From the IMG/VR virus record IMGVR_UViG_3300037882_002808, positions 1 through 48,519 of that record: DNA of 48,519 bases. One strand, written 5' to 3'. Below, in pieces: positions 31,610-39,155 of the stretch (positions within the stretch are counted from its first letter, which is position 1; the number at the start of each line of letters is the position of its first letter). Below the pieces are notes generated by a model. It was not told where the DNA came from and did no database searches. It worked only from the letters and a program-made list of their open reading frames with translations. The position numbers and the translations under genes were made by a program. This stretch comes from a virus.

Positions 31610-33589
31610 ATGAAGACGCGATCTTTCTTGCGTAGATATCTCACGGCTTTCTTGCTTTTGTTTTTCTTTGTTCAATCTGCAATTGCGCAAACTGTTCTCA
31701 CTGGGGACAAAGTTTCTCGCGTCATGGCGAGCAGAAACTACGTTATTAACCCCAACGCTCAAACGAATTTAGCGGGCGTTGCGTCGGGTGGTTTCACCGT
31801 CACTCGCTCCCTAACTACACCGATTTCTGACCTGTCTACCGAGTTCAATATCTCTGGCACAGGTCTCACAATCAACGCGGCTTTGTGGACAGTGAGCCCA
31901 CTTAGCGCGGGCCTCAAAGGGGCTCAGTGTGAAGCTAGATTTCGATACCGCAACGCCAACAGCTCAACAGTGTTCCAGGTGCGTCAAGGCGCTACTGGCA
32001 GCACTGCAAATGTGATTGCCCTACTCACTGCGACCGTTGATGCTAACAACACAACACAAGGAAGCATTCCGTTTCCTTGTGGTGACCTTAGCGTTGCAAC
32101 ATGGTTGGCCGTGACTGGCACAAGCCTAAGCACAATGGAGCTCGCTGAGGTTTCCATCGGCCAAGTGCAGGCGTTTGGTGACTATACAAATATTACATCT
32201 TGGCAGAGTTACGCGCCGACGTTCACGGGATTTGGATCGCCTATCACAGGTGTTGGGTGTTTTTACCGTCGAGTTTTGGACACGCTTGAAGCGCAATGTC
32301 GATATTCGACAGCTGCACACACAGCGGTCGAAGCACGAGTCTCGCTCCCGCCAGGATTGACTGTTGGAAGCTCCGGCATTGGATTAGCGTCGCAAGTCGG
32401 AACCTATGTTGTAAATACAACAGCAGATAACAACGTCAAATTCGGCCCACTCGTTACGGCTTCAGGTGTGAATTATTTTGTATTTGGTGTCGGTGAATAC
32501 ACAGAAACTCTTGCTCCGTTGACAGGGGTGAATGCGACAACATTCCCAAGCACGAATACCTTCTCTTTCAGTGCGCGTGTGCCGATTGCCGAGTGGGCCA
32601 TCACCAACACAGCAGTCACGCCGGGGAGTCAGAATGTTTTTGGTGGAACAAAATTTACAGGGAGCGGAGTCCAGAGCTATGGAGCAACATCTTGGACCAC
32701 GTTTAATAGTGGAAACTACTCTTCTCAGACAAGAACCGGTGGCGCTCTTGTTGCCTCATCGACATGCGGGCTTGCAACAAATGATTTGGGAGCCTGCTAC
32801 CAAAACATACCAGCCGGTATTTATCGACTGACATTTAACGGAGCATTAAGAACAACATTTCTAACAGCTTTGACTCAATGTAATTTTTCCATTCTTGACA
32901 CTCTTGGAAACAGAGTGAGTGGTGCAATTGGTACGGCTGGTATTTCTGGATCTTTCGACAACACAACTTCTTTAGACGGACTTGTTACGATTACTTCTTT
33001 TCAGACAAACTACGGTTTTGCGGTTCAGGCGGCGCGAGAGGCTGGCGGCGGAGGGGATTGTCAACACATAATTTCAGCAACTGCAAACGCAGAAAGGCAG
33101 AGCGAACTAAAACTTGAAAGAGTTGATTCACAAAACACCCAACCCGTCTTCATCCAAAGCCCCGTGCGAGCGGCGGGCACGGGTGTGGCTCCGATTGCGG
33201 GGGAGGTTGGGGAGCGGTTGTCACAGTCGAACACAACAGCAAGCAACGCAGTAAACAACACGCCTTTTAGTACACCAGCAGTGCCATTGACTCCCGGGTG
33301 TTGGGATTTTTCTGTGACCTCTACTCTCAACTCAACAGGCACGCTCTCTGGGACAGGATCGACTGACATCGCTATTACTACAGCGTCGGGGGCGTTCACG
33401 GGATCAACATTAGGGGACACGAGACTAGCGTTCTTCGCTAACAGTTCTGTTGCAGCTGGTTCGATTCCGCCAAAAAGAATTTGCGTAACATCGACAACAA
33501 ACTACTTTGGAACCTCTCAAGTCTCACTGACAAGCGGAACGGGTACGCAGTTCTTGCACGCGCAAGCAGTTAGAGCAAACGACCGCTAA
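31610..33589 (+). CDS. Fibre-like or surface protein with an N-terminal signal peptide
   Basis: A 659-residue protein beginning MKTRSFLRRYLTAFLLLFFF and then VQSAIAQ, a textbook Sec signal peptide with an AIA-Q cleavage site near residue 27. The rest is a Ser/Thr/Asn-rich beta protein. A segment ITSWQSYAPTFTGFGSPITG with a later VSLPPGLTV and VPIAEW matches a module seen in phage fibre proteins and in exported bacterial proteins. The C-terminal ~150 residues form another beta domain. It sits at the end of the tail genes, so either a fibre that acquired an export signal or a phage-encoded cell surface protein is possible. It is more diverged and T/S-rich than its neighbours. Confidence 0.65.
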   Translation: MKTRSFLRRYLTAFLLLFFFVQSAIAQTVLTGDKVSRVMASRNYVINPNAQTNLAGVASGGFTVTRSLTTPISDLSTEFNISGTGLTINAALWTVSPLSAGLKGAQCEARFRYRNANSSTVFQVRQGATGSTANVIALLTATVDANNTTQGSIPFPCGDLSVATWLAVTGTSLSTMELAEVSIGQVQAFGDYTNITSWQSYAPTFTGFGSPITGVGCFYRRVLDTLEAQCRYSTAAHTAVEARVSLPPGLTVGSSGIGLASQVGTYVVNTTADNNVKFGPLVTASGVNYFVFGVGEYTETLAPLTGVNATTFPSTNTFSFSARVPIAEWAITNTAVTPGSQNVFGGTKFTGSGVQSYGATSWTTFNSGNYSSQTRTGGALVASSTCGLATNDLGACYQNIPAGIYRLTFNGALRTTFLTALTQCNFSILDTLGNRVSGAIGTAGISGSFDNTTSLDGLVTITSFQTNYGFAVQAAREAGGGGDCQHIISATANAERQSELKLERVDSQNTQPVFIQSPVRAAGTGVAPIAGEVGERLSQSNTTASNAVNNTPFSTPAVPLTPGCWDFSVTSTLNSTGTLSGTGSTDIAITTASGAFTGSTLGDTRLAFFANSSVAAGSIPPKRICVTSTTNYFGTSQVSLTSGTGTQFLHAQAVRANDR

Positions 33590-33594
33590 CCAAC

Positions 33595-33641
33595 CCTCCG
33601 GGATCTCCGGAGGTGTTCACTCGATCCAAATTTGGATCGAG
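33595..33641. promoter_or_regulatory. Hairpin plus perfect 22-bp palindrome
   Basis: CCTCCGG, loop GATCT, CCGGAGG (33595-33613) directly follows the fibre stop. CTCGATCCAAA (33620-33630) is followed at once by its reverse complement (33631-33641). The palindrome abuts the AAAGGAG of the next small gene. No T tract follows, so it is not a normal terminator. It may be an operator or an RNA structure at the ribosome binding site. Confidence 0.55.
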
Positions 33642-33654
33642 CAAAGGAGTCAAA

Positions 33655-33813
33655 ATGATCAACTGGGCCTCGCTTCTTATGACGCTGATACCTGAGCTTG
33701 TGCGTGGCGTGATTGGCATTTGCCGGGACAAATACGCGAAAGAGAAGGCCGAGGAGGAACGCAAGAAAGCGGAAGCCGAGGCGAAAGAGGCAGAGGCACA
33801 AAAGCCTCAGTGA
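33655..33813 (+). CDS. Small membrane protein with charged coiled coil
   Basis: A 52-residue protein with AAGGAG before ATG 33655. Residues about 3-22 (NWASLLMTLIPELVRGVIGI) are a hydrophobic/amphipathic helix. Residues 24-48 are a Lys/Glu/Ala coiled coil. Its size and layout would suit a small holin-like or antiholin-like protein, but there is no family match. A terminator follows. Confidence 0.55.
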   Translation: MINWASLLMTLIPELVRGVIGICRDKYAKEKAEEERKKAEAEAKEAEAQKPQ

Positions 33814-33820
33814 GAACCCC

Positions 33821-33843
33821 GGCCCGAAAGGGCCTTTTCTTTT
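33821..33843 (+). terminator. Rho-independent terminator
   Basis: GGCCC, tetraloop GAAA, GGGCC, then TTTTCTTTT. It ends the tail/fibre transcript. Confidence 0.85.
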
Positions 33844-33852
33844 AGGTGAAAC

Positions 33853-34341
33853 ATGGAAGACGAAAACTCAATCCAAGCCCGATCCCATGTCGCCTTACAC
33901 AACTCCGGAGCTTCTTTGTGGAAAATAAGATTGTGGGCCCAAAGGGTACACGCAGCCACCCGAATGTATCCAGAGCTTAGGGAACAGAATGACCTGCTCA
34001 TAAAGATTGCTGGCAAATTCGACCCAGTTGGAGGCAAGGGAACGCCCGGCGAGGTGGATGCAGTGATAGAGTGCATTCAAGACCTAAGAGCGATTCTCAT
34101 AGAGGTGATCAACTATGTCCCTTCTTTTGCAGGTGATGGAAAACGAGACGGTGCAAGAAGTTTTGAAGATCATCGCTGGAGCCATGCTGACGGCCATGAC
34201 CGGAGGGGTGACAGTTATAGCCCGAGCAGCCTGGAAGCTCCCTCAGGCGTTGAAAGACACTCAAGAGACGATGCAGAAAGAAATGAAGGAGATGCGACAG
34301 GACCACACGATCTTGCAAAATCAAGTCGCTCTGGCTCTTGA
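33853..34341 (+). CDS. Hypothetical protein overlapping the next gene
   Basis: A 162-residue ORF, starting MEDENSIQARSHVALHNSGA. Residues 1-90 look like a real helical protein (LWKIRLWAQRVHAATRMYPE, VIECIQDLRAILIEVINYV). The remaining ~70 residues are very hydrophilic (Asp/Arg/Ser/Gly) and overlap the following gene by 227 bases in another frame, so they are probably a by-product of that gene's sequence. The ribosome binding site is weak. Either a true long overlap or a lost stop codon would explain it. Confidence 0.45.
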   Translation: MEDENSIQARSHVALHNSGASLWKIRLWAQRVHAATRMYPELREQNDLLIKIAGKFDPVGGKGTPGEVDAVIECIQDLRAILIEVINYVPSFAGDGKRDGARSFEDHRWSHADGHDRRGDSYSPSSLEAPSGVERHSRDDAERNEGDATGPHDLAKSSRSGS

Positions 34342-34450
34342 TAAGATCGCCGAGATGGGCCCACCCAAGCCGAGCGAAAGCTCTGCCTCTCGCTCAAGCC
34401 AAAAAAAAAGGGCCCACCAAAGTGGAGCCCACCAAGCAGCGACCCGCTAA
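34115..34450 (+). CDS. Holin-like candidate: one membrane helix plus coiled coil
   Basis: A 111-residue protein with AGAGGTG before ATG 34115. Residues about 14-40 (VLKIIAGAMLTAMTGGVTVI) form a likely membrane helix. Residues 45-85 are a coiled coil (LKDTQETMQKEMKEMRQDHT), and the C-terminus is Ser/Lys/Arg-rich and basic. A single helix with a basic tail is compatible with some phage holins, although no family is recognised. The 3' end contains the terminator of the opposing gene. Confidence 0.5.
   Translation: MSLLLQVMENETVQEVLKIIAGAMLTAMTGGVTVIARAAWKLPQALKDTQETMQKEMKEMRQDHTILQNQVALALDKIAEMGPPKPSESSASRSSQKKRAHQSGAHQAATR
34401..34430 (-). terminator. Rho-independent terminator for the minus-strand gene at 34454
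   Basis: Read on the minus strand: GGGC-T-CCAC, loop TTTG, GTGGGCCC, followed by nine T (plus-strand A run 34401-34409). The 8-bp stem has one bulged T. It lies inside the 3' coding part of the converging plus-strand gene. Confidence 0.75.
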
Positions 34451-34453
34451 AGA

Positions 34454-34807
34454 TTACGCCGCCACTGCCTTGACCAAACCGACAAGCTTCTTCACAGCCA
34501 AGTAGAATTCGCCCGCCCCAAGGATCAGAGCTTCGATCTTTTGCTCGACCAAATCATTGGGCAGATCCAGTTTCACAAGGGAAACTTTCAGCTTCGCCAG
34601 CTCCTCAGCGGAGAGGTCGGCAGCTTGTGGCAAGGTGGCAGCAAAATCGACTTCGGCGAAAAGGTCGGCGACTTGGCCAAGCTTCAGGAGTGCTCCGATA
34701 TCGCCAAAGCCCACCTTTCCGTCCTCGAGCACAACGCCCGCTGTGTTCGCAATTGTCACTGTAATGACGATGACTTTTTCAAGCTGATCAATTCCGTGCT
34801 TTTCCAT
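34454..34807 (-). CDS. Hypothetical helical protein
   Basis: A 117-residue protein; the start MEKHGIDQLEKVI is chosen because GGAAGG lies seven bases upstream. Hydrophobic-acidic helices follow (VVLEDGKVGFGDIGALLKL, DLSAEELAKLKVSLVKL), ending LVKAVAA. There is no membrane segment by strict criteria. It stands alone on the minus strand, between a divergent plus gene and its own terminator. I recall this helical style from uncharacterised small phage proteins but cannot name a family. Confidence 0.6.
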   Translation of the reverse strand: MEKHGIDQLEKVIVITVTIANTAGVVLEDGKVGFGDIGALLKLGQVADLFAEVDFAATLPQAADLSAEELAKLKVSLVKLDLPNDLVEQKIEALILGAGEFYLAVKKLVGLVKAVAA

Positions 34808-34864
34808 TGGATAGCCTTCCATGTAGGGTGTTGATGGCACTGACGCCAAATGGAGATTAGCACA

Positions 34865-35197
34865 ATGAAATTCCTCGAAGCGAAAATTGACACGCTGCAA
34901 GATGTTCTCGTTCTCGAATCCGGGTTTGGGGCCCAACTGGCGCAAGCACAAGCAAACGTAACGGAGTCCGCCGCCAAGGCCGTGGCCGCTGTGGTTGAGG
35001 CTGACGACGTTGCTTTGGATAAATTCCTAGCCGAGCTCGTGGATGCCAAGGATCAGATTGCAGCGATTGCGGCAATCAAGGCTCAGGCCGCTGCTTTCCG
35101 TGCGGGCTTGATTGTGGCTGTTCCTGTTGATCCTCTGCCCGCTCCTCAGCCCATTGTGATTCCTGAGCCCACCCCCGTGGAGCCAACGCCCGCTTAA
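34865..35197 (+). CDS. Hypothetical Ala-rich protein with Pro-rich tail
   Basis: A 110-residue protein (MKFLEAKIDTLQDVLVLESG). It has an Ala/Val/Glu-rich helical body and a C-terminal tail rich in PEPTP-type residues. GGAG lies nine bases upstream of ATG 34865. It diverges from the minus-strand gene at 34807, with only 57 bases between the starts. Function unknown. Confidence 0.55.
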   Translation: MKFLEAKIDTLQDVLVLESGFGAQLAQAQANVTESAAKAVAAVVEADDVALDKFLAELVDAKDQIAAIAAIKAQAAAFRAGLIVAVPVDPLPAPQPIVIPEPTPVEPTPA

Positions 35198-35228
35198 GCT
35201 CGGCCGGATGTTGGGTTACGTCCGAGGG

Positions 35229-35259
35229 CCTCGCTGGAGTTGTTTCAGCGAGGTTTTTT
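35229..35259 (+). terminator. Rho-independent terminator
   Basis: CCTCGCTG, loop GAGTTGTTT, CAGCGAGG, then six T. It ends the plus-strand gene at 35197 just before the end of the minus-strand block. Confidence 0.85.
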
Positions 35260-35264
35260 CGCGT

Positions 35265-35471
35265 TTATTTACCAAGTGGAACGAGACTTAGCAGGAGCCA
35301 TATCGCGAGCAAAAACATGGCCAGGCACATACACTCACCGATCTCATACCGAGTCTTTCGGTCAAACCGCTTGATCCTGTGCCCGAAGATGTCAAAGAGG
35401 ACCATGATCGCGAAGAGGACGAACATCAAAGCAGCGGTGATCACGACTGAGCCCCAATAGAATTCAACCAA
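35265..35471 (-). CDS. Small protein with two membrane helices
   Basis: A 68-residue protein from a TTG start. Two clear hydrophobic helices: about residues 8-28 (VVITAALMFVLFAIMVLF) and 45-65 (CMCLAMFLLAIWLLLSLV), with a basic loop between (HRIKRFDRKTR). This layout could be a class II holin, but its position at the end of an early-type minus block leaves other roles, such as superinfection interference, open. It overlaps the upstream gene by eight bases. Confidence 0.6.
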   Translation of the reverse strand: MVEFYWGSVVITAALMFVLFAIMVLFDIFGHRIKRFDRKTRYEIGECMCLAMFLLAIWLLLSLVPLGK

Positions 35472-35889
35472 GATCCACCCCCGCTTTGTATTTGAGCGTT
35501 ACCTCAAATTTTGTTCCGTTTGTCATGAGCGCCCTAGAGCAGTTTCTAAGAGCCTCGGCTCCTCGCACGTCAAAAGCTGAACCGGACGCGGGCACTACCC
35601 ACCATTCAACGATCGCTTCCTGTGATGCCCGAGGCTCGCCCATCACATCGAAGCCCTTACAGAGCCCCAATCGAACGAGCGTTAAGCCGTAGCGCCTTCG
35701 CAAAGCAGGGATAGGCAGCCCTCGGAGCATGTTCTCTGCGGTGCGGTAGACAATGTTGATCCATTGCTCTGTGGCGCTCCCGTTGTGTGTCGGGATCATT
35801 CTGCTTGGGGCGTCGCCAAGAAGCCTACAAGCATCATTGCAAAGCTCTTTGTGGGCTGTGGTTAAAATTCCACGCAAAGGACGGGTCAT
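35464..35889 (-). CDS. Hypothetical protein
   Basis: A 141-residue protein starting ATG 35889 with an ATGA overlap. It has helical N-terminal and middle parts (GILTTAHKELCNDACRLLG, AENMLRGLPIPALRRRYGL) and a C-terminal strand. Several Cys and Arg residues occur but no recognisable motif. Part of the tightly packed minus-strand operon. Confidence 0.6.
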   Translation of the reverse strand: MTRPLRGILTTAHKELCNDACRLLGDAPSRMIPTHNGSATEQWINIVYRTAENMLRGLPIPALRRRYGLTLVRLGLCKGFDVMGEPRASQEAIVEWWVVPASGSAFDVRGAEALRNCSRALMTNGTKFEVTLKYKAGVDLG

Positions 35890-36107
35890 AGGAGCCCTCG
35901 ATCTTTTCTTCTTAAAAAGGGTGATTTTTTGAGATCCACTACCTCAGCGTGCGTTTTCCAGACCTGAGCGCCAAGCATTTCAACGAGGTAAAATTTTCCT
36001 TCTGGCCTCGACTTGTCCACAGCGACGAGAAAGCACCCCATCGCGTTCATGCTTCGCGTTACCTTTTTCTCAAAATCGGCGTACAGAGATTTCCCGCGAC
36101 TGCTCAC
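35886..36107 (-). CDS. Hypothetical small basic protein
   Basis: A 73-residue protein from GTG 36107, with GGAGG eight bases upstream. It is rich in Lys and Arg (KSLYADFEKKVTRSMNAMGC, LKKSPFLRRKDRGLL), with a central beta strand pair. Small basic early proteins of phages often bind host factors or nucleic acid; nothing specific can be assigned. Confidence 0.6.
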   Translation of the reverse strand: MSSRGKSLYADFEKKVTRSMNAMGCFLVAVDKSRPEGKFYLVEMLGAQVWKTHAEVVDLKKSPFLRRKDRGLL

Positions 36108-36379
36108 TCTTTTGGCCTCCTCGGAAGAGTCATTTTCCAGATGGGATCTTGTCCCTCTTTGGCTTCGTTGATGATGACTTTCAGAGGCCAGCTTTGATCT
36201 TCGGTGTTCTTCTCTAGTTTCACATAGGCCCCGTCGAAAGCATCCTTTCTGGCCTCGTTGGCATACGTCCGAAAAAGCACGAGAGCTTCGGAGTAGTTCT
36301 CGCAGTCAGCGGTTTTCTCGGGGACTTTGCCGAGATCGTCTCGAGCGTCGTAACTGTAAGTAACACTGTATGGTTTCAT
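36104..36379 (-). CDS. Hypothetical small protein
   Basis: A 91-residue protein starting MKPYSVTYSYDARDDLGKV. GAGAAGG upstream supports this ATG over an earlier in-frame codon. It is acidic in the middle and mixed alpha/beta. It overlaps both neighbours by four bases, showing a compact translationally coupled operon. Confidence 0.6.
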   Translation of the reverse strand: MKPYSVTYSYDARDDLGKVPEKTADCENYSEALVLFRTYANEARKDAFDGAYVKLEKNTEDQSWPLKVIINEAKEGQDPIWKMTLPRRPKE

Positions 36380-36597
36380 TTTTGCACCTTCTCCCAAACT
36401 GCATACCATTCGCTGTCTTCTGTTTTTCGGCCTAGATCGATCGCTTTGTACAGTTCTTCCAAATTCTCCTCTTCGATCTCTTCATGATACGGGAGACACT
36501 CCCAGAACTGCGAGTAATCCAAAGACTCTCGAAACAGCTCGACAAGCTCGCTCGGACTAGCGCCGAGGAGGTCAAGCAACTCTTGGTTAATTTTCAT
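36376..36597 (-). CDS. Hypothetical acidic small protein
   Basis: A 73-residue, strongly acidic protein (MKINQELLDLLGASPSELVE, then YHEEIEEENLEELYKAIDLG). AAAGGA precedes the ATG at 36597. Acidic small phage proteins can mimic DNA, but no evidence beyond charge is available here. Confidence 0.6.
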   Translation of the reverse strand: MKINQELLDLLGASPSELVELFRESLDYSQFWECLPYHEEIEEENLEELYKAIDLGRKTEDSEWYAVWEKVQK

Positions 36598-36611
36598 TGG
36601 CAGATTTCCTT

Positions 36612-36815
36612 TCAAAGAATTCCAGCTTTTTTGAATAGTTTTTCAAGTTTTTCATACAGGCCAGGATAAAGCCTAGAGAGAATCATCTCCGCTTGATCCT
36701 TCTGGGTTTGTGCGTCTTGGTATTCTGGAGTCAAAGCCAAGGCAGCGGCAGAGTCATAGCCCTGAGCTTTGAGGTACATGTAAAGAACTTCGGCTTTTTG
36801 TTGAACTGTGAGCAT
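36612..36815 (-). CDS. Hypothetical small protein, first gene after an early promoter
   Basis: A 67-residue helical protein (MLTVQQKAEVLYMYLKAQGY, ending LFKKAGIL). AGGAG lies eight bases upstream. It is the first gene of the minus-strand transcript from the promoter at 36865-36893, whose leader matches that of the gene at 41350. Promoter-proximal position suggests strong early expression. Function unknown. Confidence 0.65.
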   Translation of the reverse strand: MLTVQQKAEVLYMYLKAQGYDSAAALALTPEYQDAQTQKDQAEMILSRLYPGLYEKLEKLFKKAGIL

Positions 36816-36820
36816 TTTAA

Positions 36821-36901
36821 AATCTCCTGAAAGAGTGGGCTTCCATTGTCGGAAGCTGTTATCTGTATCACACACTCGTGTCTCGCGTGTCAAGCGTGTA
36901 G
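36821..36901 (-). promoter_or_regulatory. Strong sigma70-type early promoter and leader, leftward
   Basis: On the minus strand: TTGACA, 17 bases, TGATAC. A 25-base block around the -35 (36877-36901) is identical to 41270-41294 on the plus strand. A 17-base block (36821-36837) that includes the AGGAG is identical to 41329-41345. The leader between them can form CTTCC/GGAAG. Confidence 0.8.
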
Positions 36902-36902
36902 C

Positions 36903-37310
36903 TCAATCTTTTTTCCGGTCTTGAACCCAGATTCCCCACAGGTTCCCGTTGGCTTCAAACCAACGCAGATCTGACGGGCCTTTGCTGGCTGTGTTCAGCC
37001 CTGGATAGTCAAGCTGCATACAGCCCGACGCGCTGTTGTCCCGGAAAAATCCAAGAGACACGCGGGTTTCGTTCGGGAGCAACGCGAAAAGCTCCGTCCG
37101 AGGCTTGTAGGGCTCGCACAGGTAGAAGGTCACCAGGGCTTTAGTCGGCACTTCGCGGGGTCCAAAAAACACGCTAGGCTTCGACTCCGGCGTTGGGGTG
37201 GGCGGAGGTGGCGTCGGGGTAGGTGTGGCTGTTGGCGGAGCCGGAAAGGGCGTTTTCTCGAAAGCCTGACAGGAAGCCAGTAGCGCAGCCAGCAAGATGA
37301 TTTTTTTCAT
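36903..37310 (-). CDS. Putative lipoprotein with Pro/Thr-rich linker
   Basis: A 135-residue protein. The N-terminus MKKIILLAALLASCQAF is a lipoprotein signal with lipobox LASC and Cys14 as the lipidated residue. Residues about 20-45 are a Pro/Thr-rich spacer. The C-terminal ~90 residues are a small domain with two Cys (FYLCEPYKPR, SGCMQLDYPG). The architecture fits an envelope-anchored protein displayed in the periplasm or at the surface, such as a superinfection exclusion factor. It is too long and not in the right context for a typical Rz1 spanin. Confidence 0.75.
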   Translation of the reverse strand: MKKIILLAALLASCQAFEKTPFPAPPTATPTPTPPPPTPTPESKPSVFFGPREVPTKALVTFYLCEPYKPRTELFALLPNETRVSLGFFRDNSASGCMQLDYPGLNTASKGPSDLRWFEANGNLWGIWVQDRKKD

Positions 37311-37312
37311 TG

Positions 37313-37954
37313 TTAGCCCACCTCTGAAACAAGATCGGCTTTGCCTTTGACCGAGCTTTCCGATCTGCGGACTTCATCAAGATCTCTTTGTCTAGCGGCC
37401 TCCTCTTTGCTCTGCTCAAGATCGGCGTGAGTCCGTGGACCCTTACGGAGCTTTGTAACCTTACCGTCTTCTGTACTCGCCACCAATTTAGCGTCTGGCG
37501 AATCCAGCTTTGCAAGCTCGTTTTGAGCTGCGATCTCGGCTTCGCGCTCCTCGAACAGCGTCGGCTGGCCTTTTAGATATTCGTGCGAGTGCATTTGGCG
37601 CTCTAGGTAGCGTTTGCCTTGGTGCTCAAACCAGACTTTGCCTTGACGGCCATTGTAAACAAGCAGGCCCTCTACGTGAACGGGGAGCTGTCCAGACTTC
37701 AAAGCCTTGTGATATTTAGCCGACTCGCTTTTGAGTCTCTTCAGCTCATCCCTCAGCCCTTTCGACACCTCCTTGATCTCAGCTTCTTTAGCCTCAATGG
37801 CATCAATGGTGTCCAAAAGGTTCTGTTTCGCTTCCTCCTTTCCTGCATCGTCCAGAAAGATCGTGATGTCCCTTTTTTCGACCTCGCAAAAAGGCTTGTA
37901 ATCTTCGGAGTCCAGTTTCTTAAGATCCGTCTGGGCTTCATGCGCTGGCTTCAT
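37313..37954 (-). CDS. Hypothetical coiled-coil protein
   Basis: A 213-residue protein; AAAGGAG eight bases before ATG 37954 selects this start. Residues about 45-85 are a long Lys/Glu coiled coil (DAIEAKEAEIKEVSKGLRDE). Residues about 95-130 form a small beta part (VEGLLVYNGRQGKVWFEHQG). The C-terminus is charged and disordered. Not recognised; it is co-transcribed with the RuvC-like gene. Confidence 0.65.
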   Translation of the reverse strand: MKPAHEAQTDLKKLDSEDYKPFCEVEKRDITIFLDDAGKEEAKQNLLDTIDAIEAKEAEIKEVSKGLRDELKRLKSESAKYHKALKSGQLPVHVEGLLVYNGRQGKVWFEHQGKRYLERQMHSHEYLKGQPTLFEEREAEIAAQNELAKLDSPDAKLVASTEDGKVTKLRKGPRTHADLEQSKEEAARQRDLDEVRRSESSVKGKADLVSEVG

Positions 37955-38315
37955 TGTCAAAACTCCTTTGGGGTTTGAGGGACTGGCAATCAATCAGGTC
38001 GGCGAGAATAACAGGCTTCGGGCGGCTAAAAAAATATTGCTCAACGTAAAGTCTGAACCGTTTCCCGCGCTGGCGAAATGAGGAAGCGACTTCACTCACA
38101 GCCGGAAAATCGGGCATCTGATCTTGATCCCGTGGGTCGGGCGGAATGGAGTTGAAGCCGCGCCAAAAGTCCCGAGCGCTCTGCGGCTGTTCAAAACGGC
38201 AGACCAAAAAATAGGAGCCGTCGGCATACCGGCCAACTCCCACAAGATTGTTTTTTTCGATCTGCGGCATCTGTTCAATTTCATCGGGGCGCTTAACCCA
38301 CCTTCTGTTTGACAC
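37938..38315 (-). CDS. Hypothetical protein
   Basis: A 125-residue protein from GTG 38315, overlapping the resolvase gene by 23 bases and the next gene by 17. It has a beta-rich body (YFLVCRFEQPQSARDFWRGF) and the C-terminal ILADLIDCQSL. It is unrecognised. The long overlaps on both sides suggest coupled translation. Confidence 0.55.
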   Translation of the reverse strand: MSNRRWVKRPDEIEQMPQIEKNNLVGVGRYADGSYFLVCRFEQPQSARDFWRGFNSIPPDPRDQDQMPDFPAVSEVASSFRQRGKRFRLYVEQYFFSRPKPVILADLIDCQSLKPQRSFDNEASA

Positions 38316-38901
38316 GCTTTGGGGCCTCCATTTTATCCGCTTGTTTCATTATTATGCATCCTTGGGCGAGCAGGCCGAAGAGAGCGATCAGGTGAGCATC
38401 TGCGATCCCGTCGTGCGGTACGCGGCAGCCTGGGGGGATCAGCTCGTCGAGGTCAACGCCCAGATCTTCGAGCGTCCCAAAGCTCCCCGCCTTTGTGGCT
38501 CCTTTGTTCGAGCGCCCAGGGGTGAAGATCTTTGATTGCCAGCTCTGAGGTGCCACGAATTCGAGGGGGCAAAAAACGAGCTGAGAGGCGGCGGCGATCC
38601 GTCCCAGGTTCTTCGCCATGTGGATCAGGGTGGTGGGGTTCGTTTTCCGGTTGGCAAAATAGCAATCCTCGCACCAAACAGGTGATTGCCAAACTCGCAG
38701 CATGTTTGCCAACACGGGCACATGGGGCTGACTTGAGCCCTGATTATCAGCCTGAGGCAAAACGTGGCGCTCTGCAAAGAGCAGGCCGCTTTGGTTGAGG
38801 GCGAGTCTAACGATTCCCCCAGTGGATCCAGGATCAATGCCCACAGCCGAGCCGGGTTTGCGGGGTTCATAGAATCGATCCGGAAACAAAATCTGGTCCA
38901 T
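38293..38901 (-). CDS. RuvC-like Holliday junction resolvase
   Basis: A 202-residue nuclease of the RNase H superfamily. Asp23 lies in AVGIDPGSTGG, Glu78 in WCEDCYFANRKTN, and His163/Asp164 with Asp168 in VPHDGIADAHLIALF, matching the four-acid RuvC active site. Length is normal for phage/bacterial RuvC. It would resolve branched recombination or replication intermediates before packaging. It is the first gene of the leftward block and diverges from the replication initiator. Confidence 0.85.
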   Translation of the reverse strand: MDQILFPDRFYEPRKPGSAVGIDPGSTGGIVRLALNQSGLLFAERHVLPQADNQGSSQPHVPVLANMLRVWQSPVWCEDCYFANRKTNPTTLIHMAKNLGRIAAASQLVFCPLEFVAPQSWQSKIFTPGRSNKGATKAGSFGTLEDLGVDLDELIPPGCRVPHDGIADAHLIALFGLLAQGCIIMKQADKMEAPKRVKQKVG

Positions 38902-39032
38902 TCAAACTCCGATCCTAGAGTTCAATCTGTATTCCGTAAACCTGAATTAACTTCCGACATTTTCGCCGAGGGGTGTGACAAACGCAAGTAGTGGCGGGGC
39001 CTTTGTTGCAAACACTAGGCGCTGACAGGAGT

Positions 39033-39062
39033 TTGACCAAGCGGCCGGGGTGGTGGTATTTC
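39033..39062 (+). promoter_or_regulatory. Candidate promoter for the replication block
   Basis: TTGACC, 18 bases, TATTTC. The -35 is good and the -10 is weak. It would drive the genes from 39238. Confidence 0.35.
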
Positions 39063-39124
39063 GGGGACTCTTCCCAGACAATTAAGATTCAGTTTCGGTT
39101 CCGATTCCGGCCCCTAGAAACAGT

Positions 39125-39155
39125 AAACCCCCGATGAGTGGTTCACCGAGGGTTT
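39125..39155. other. Hairpin in the divergent control region
   Basis: AAACCCCCG pairs with CGAGGGTTT (one C-A mismatch); the loop itself contains GTG-GTT-CAC. There is no T tract. It could be an operator or a structured leader. Confidence 0.4.
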
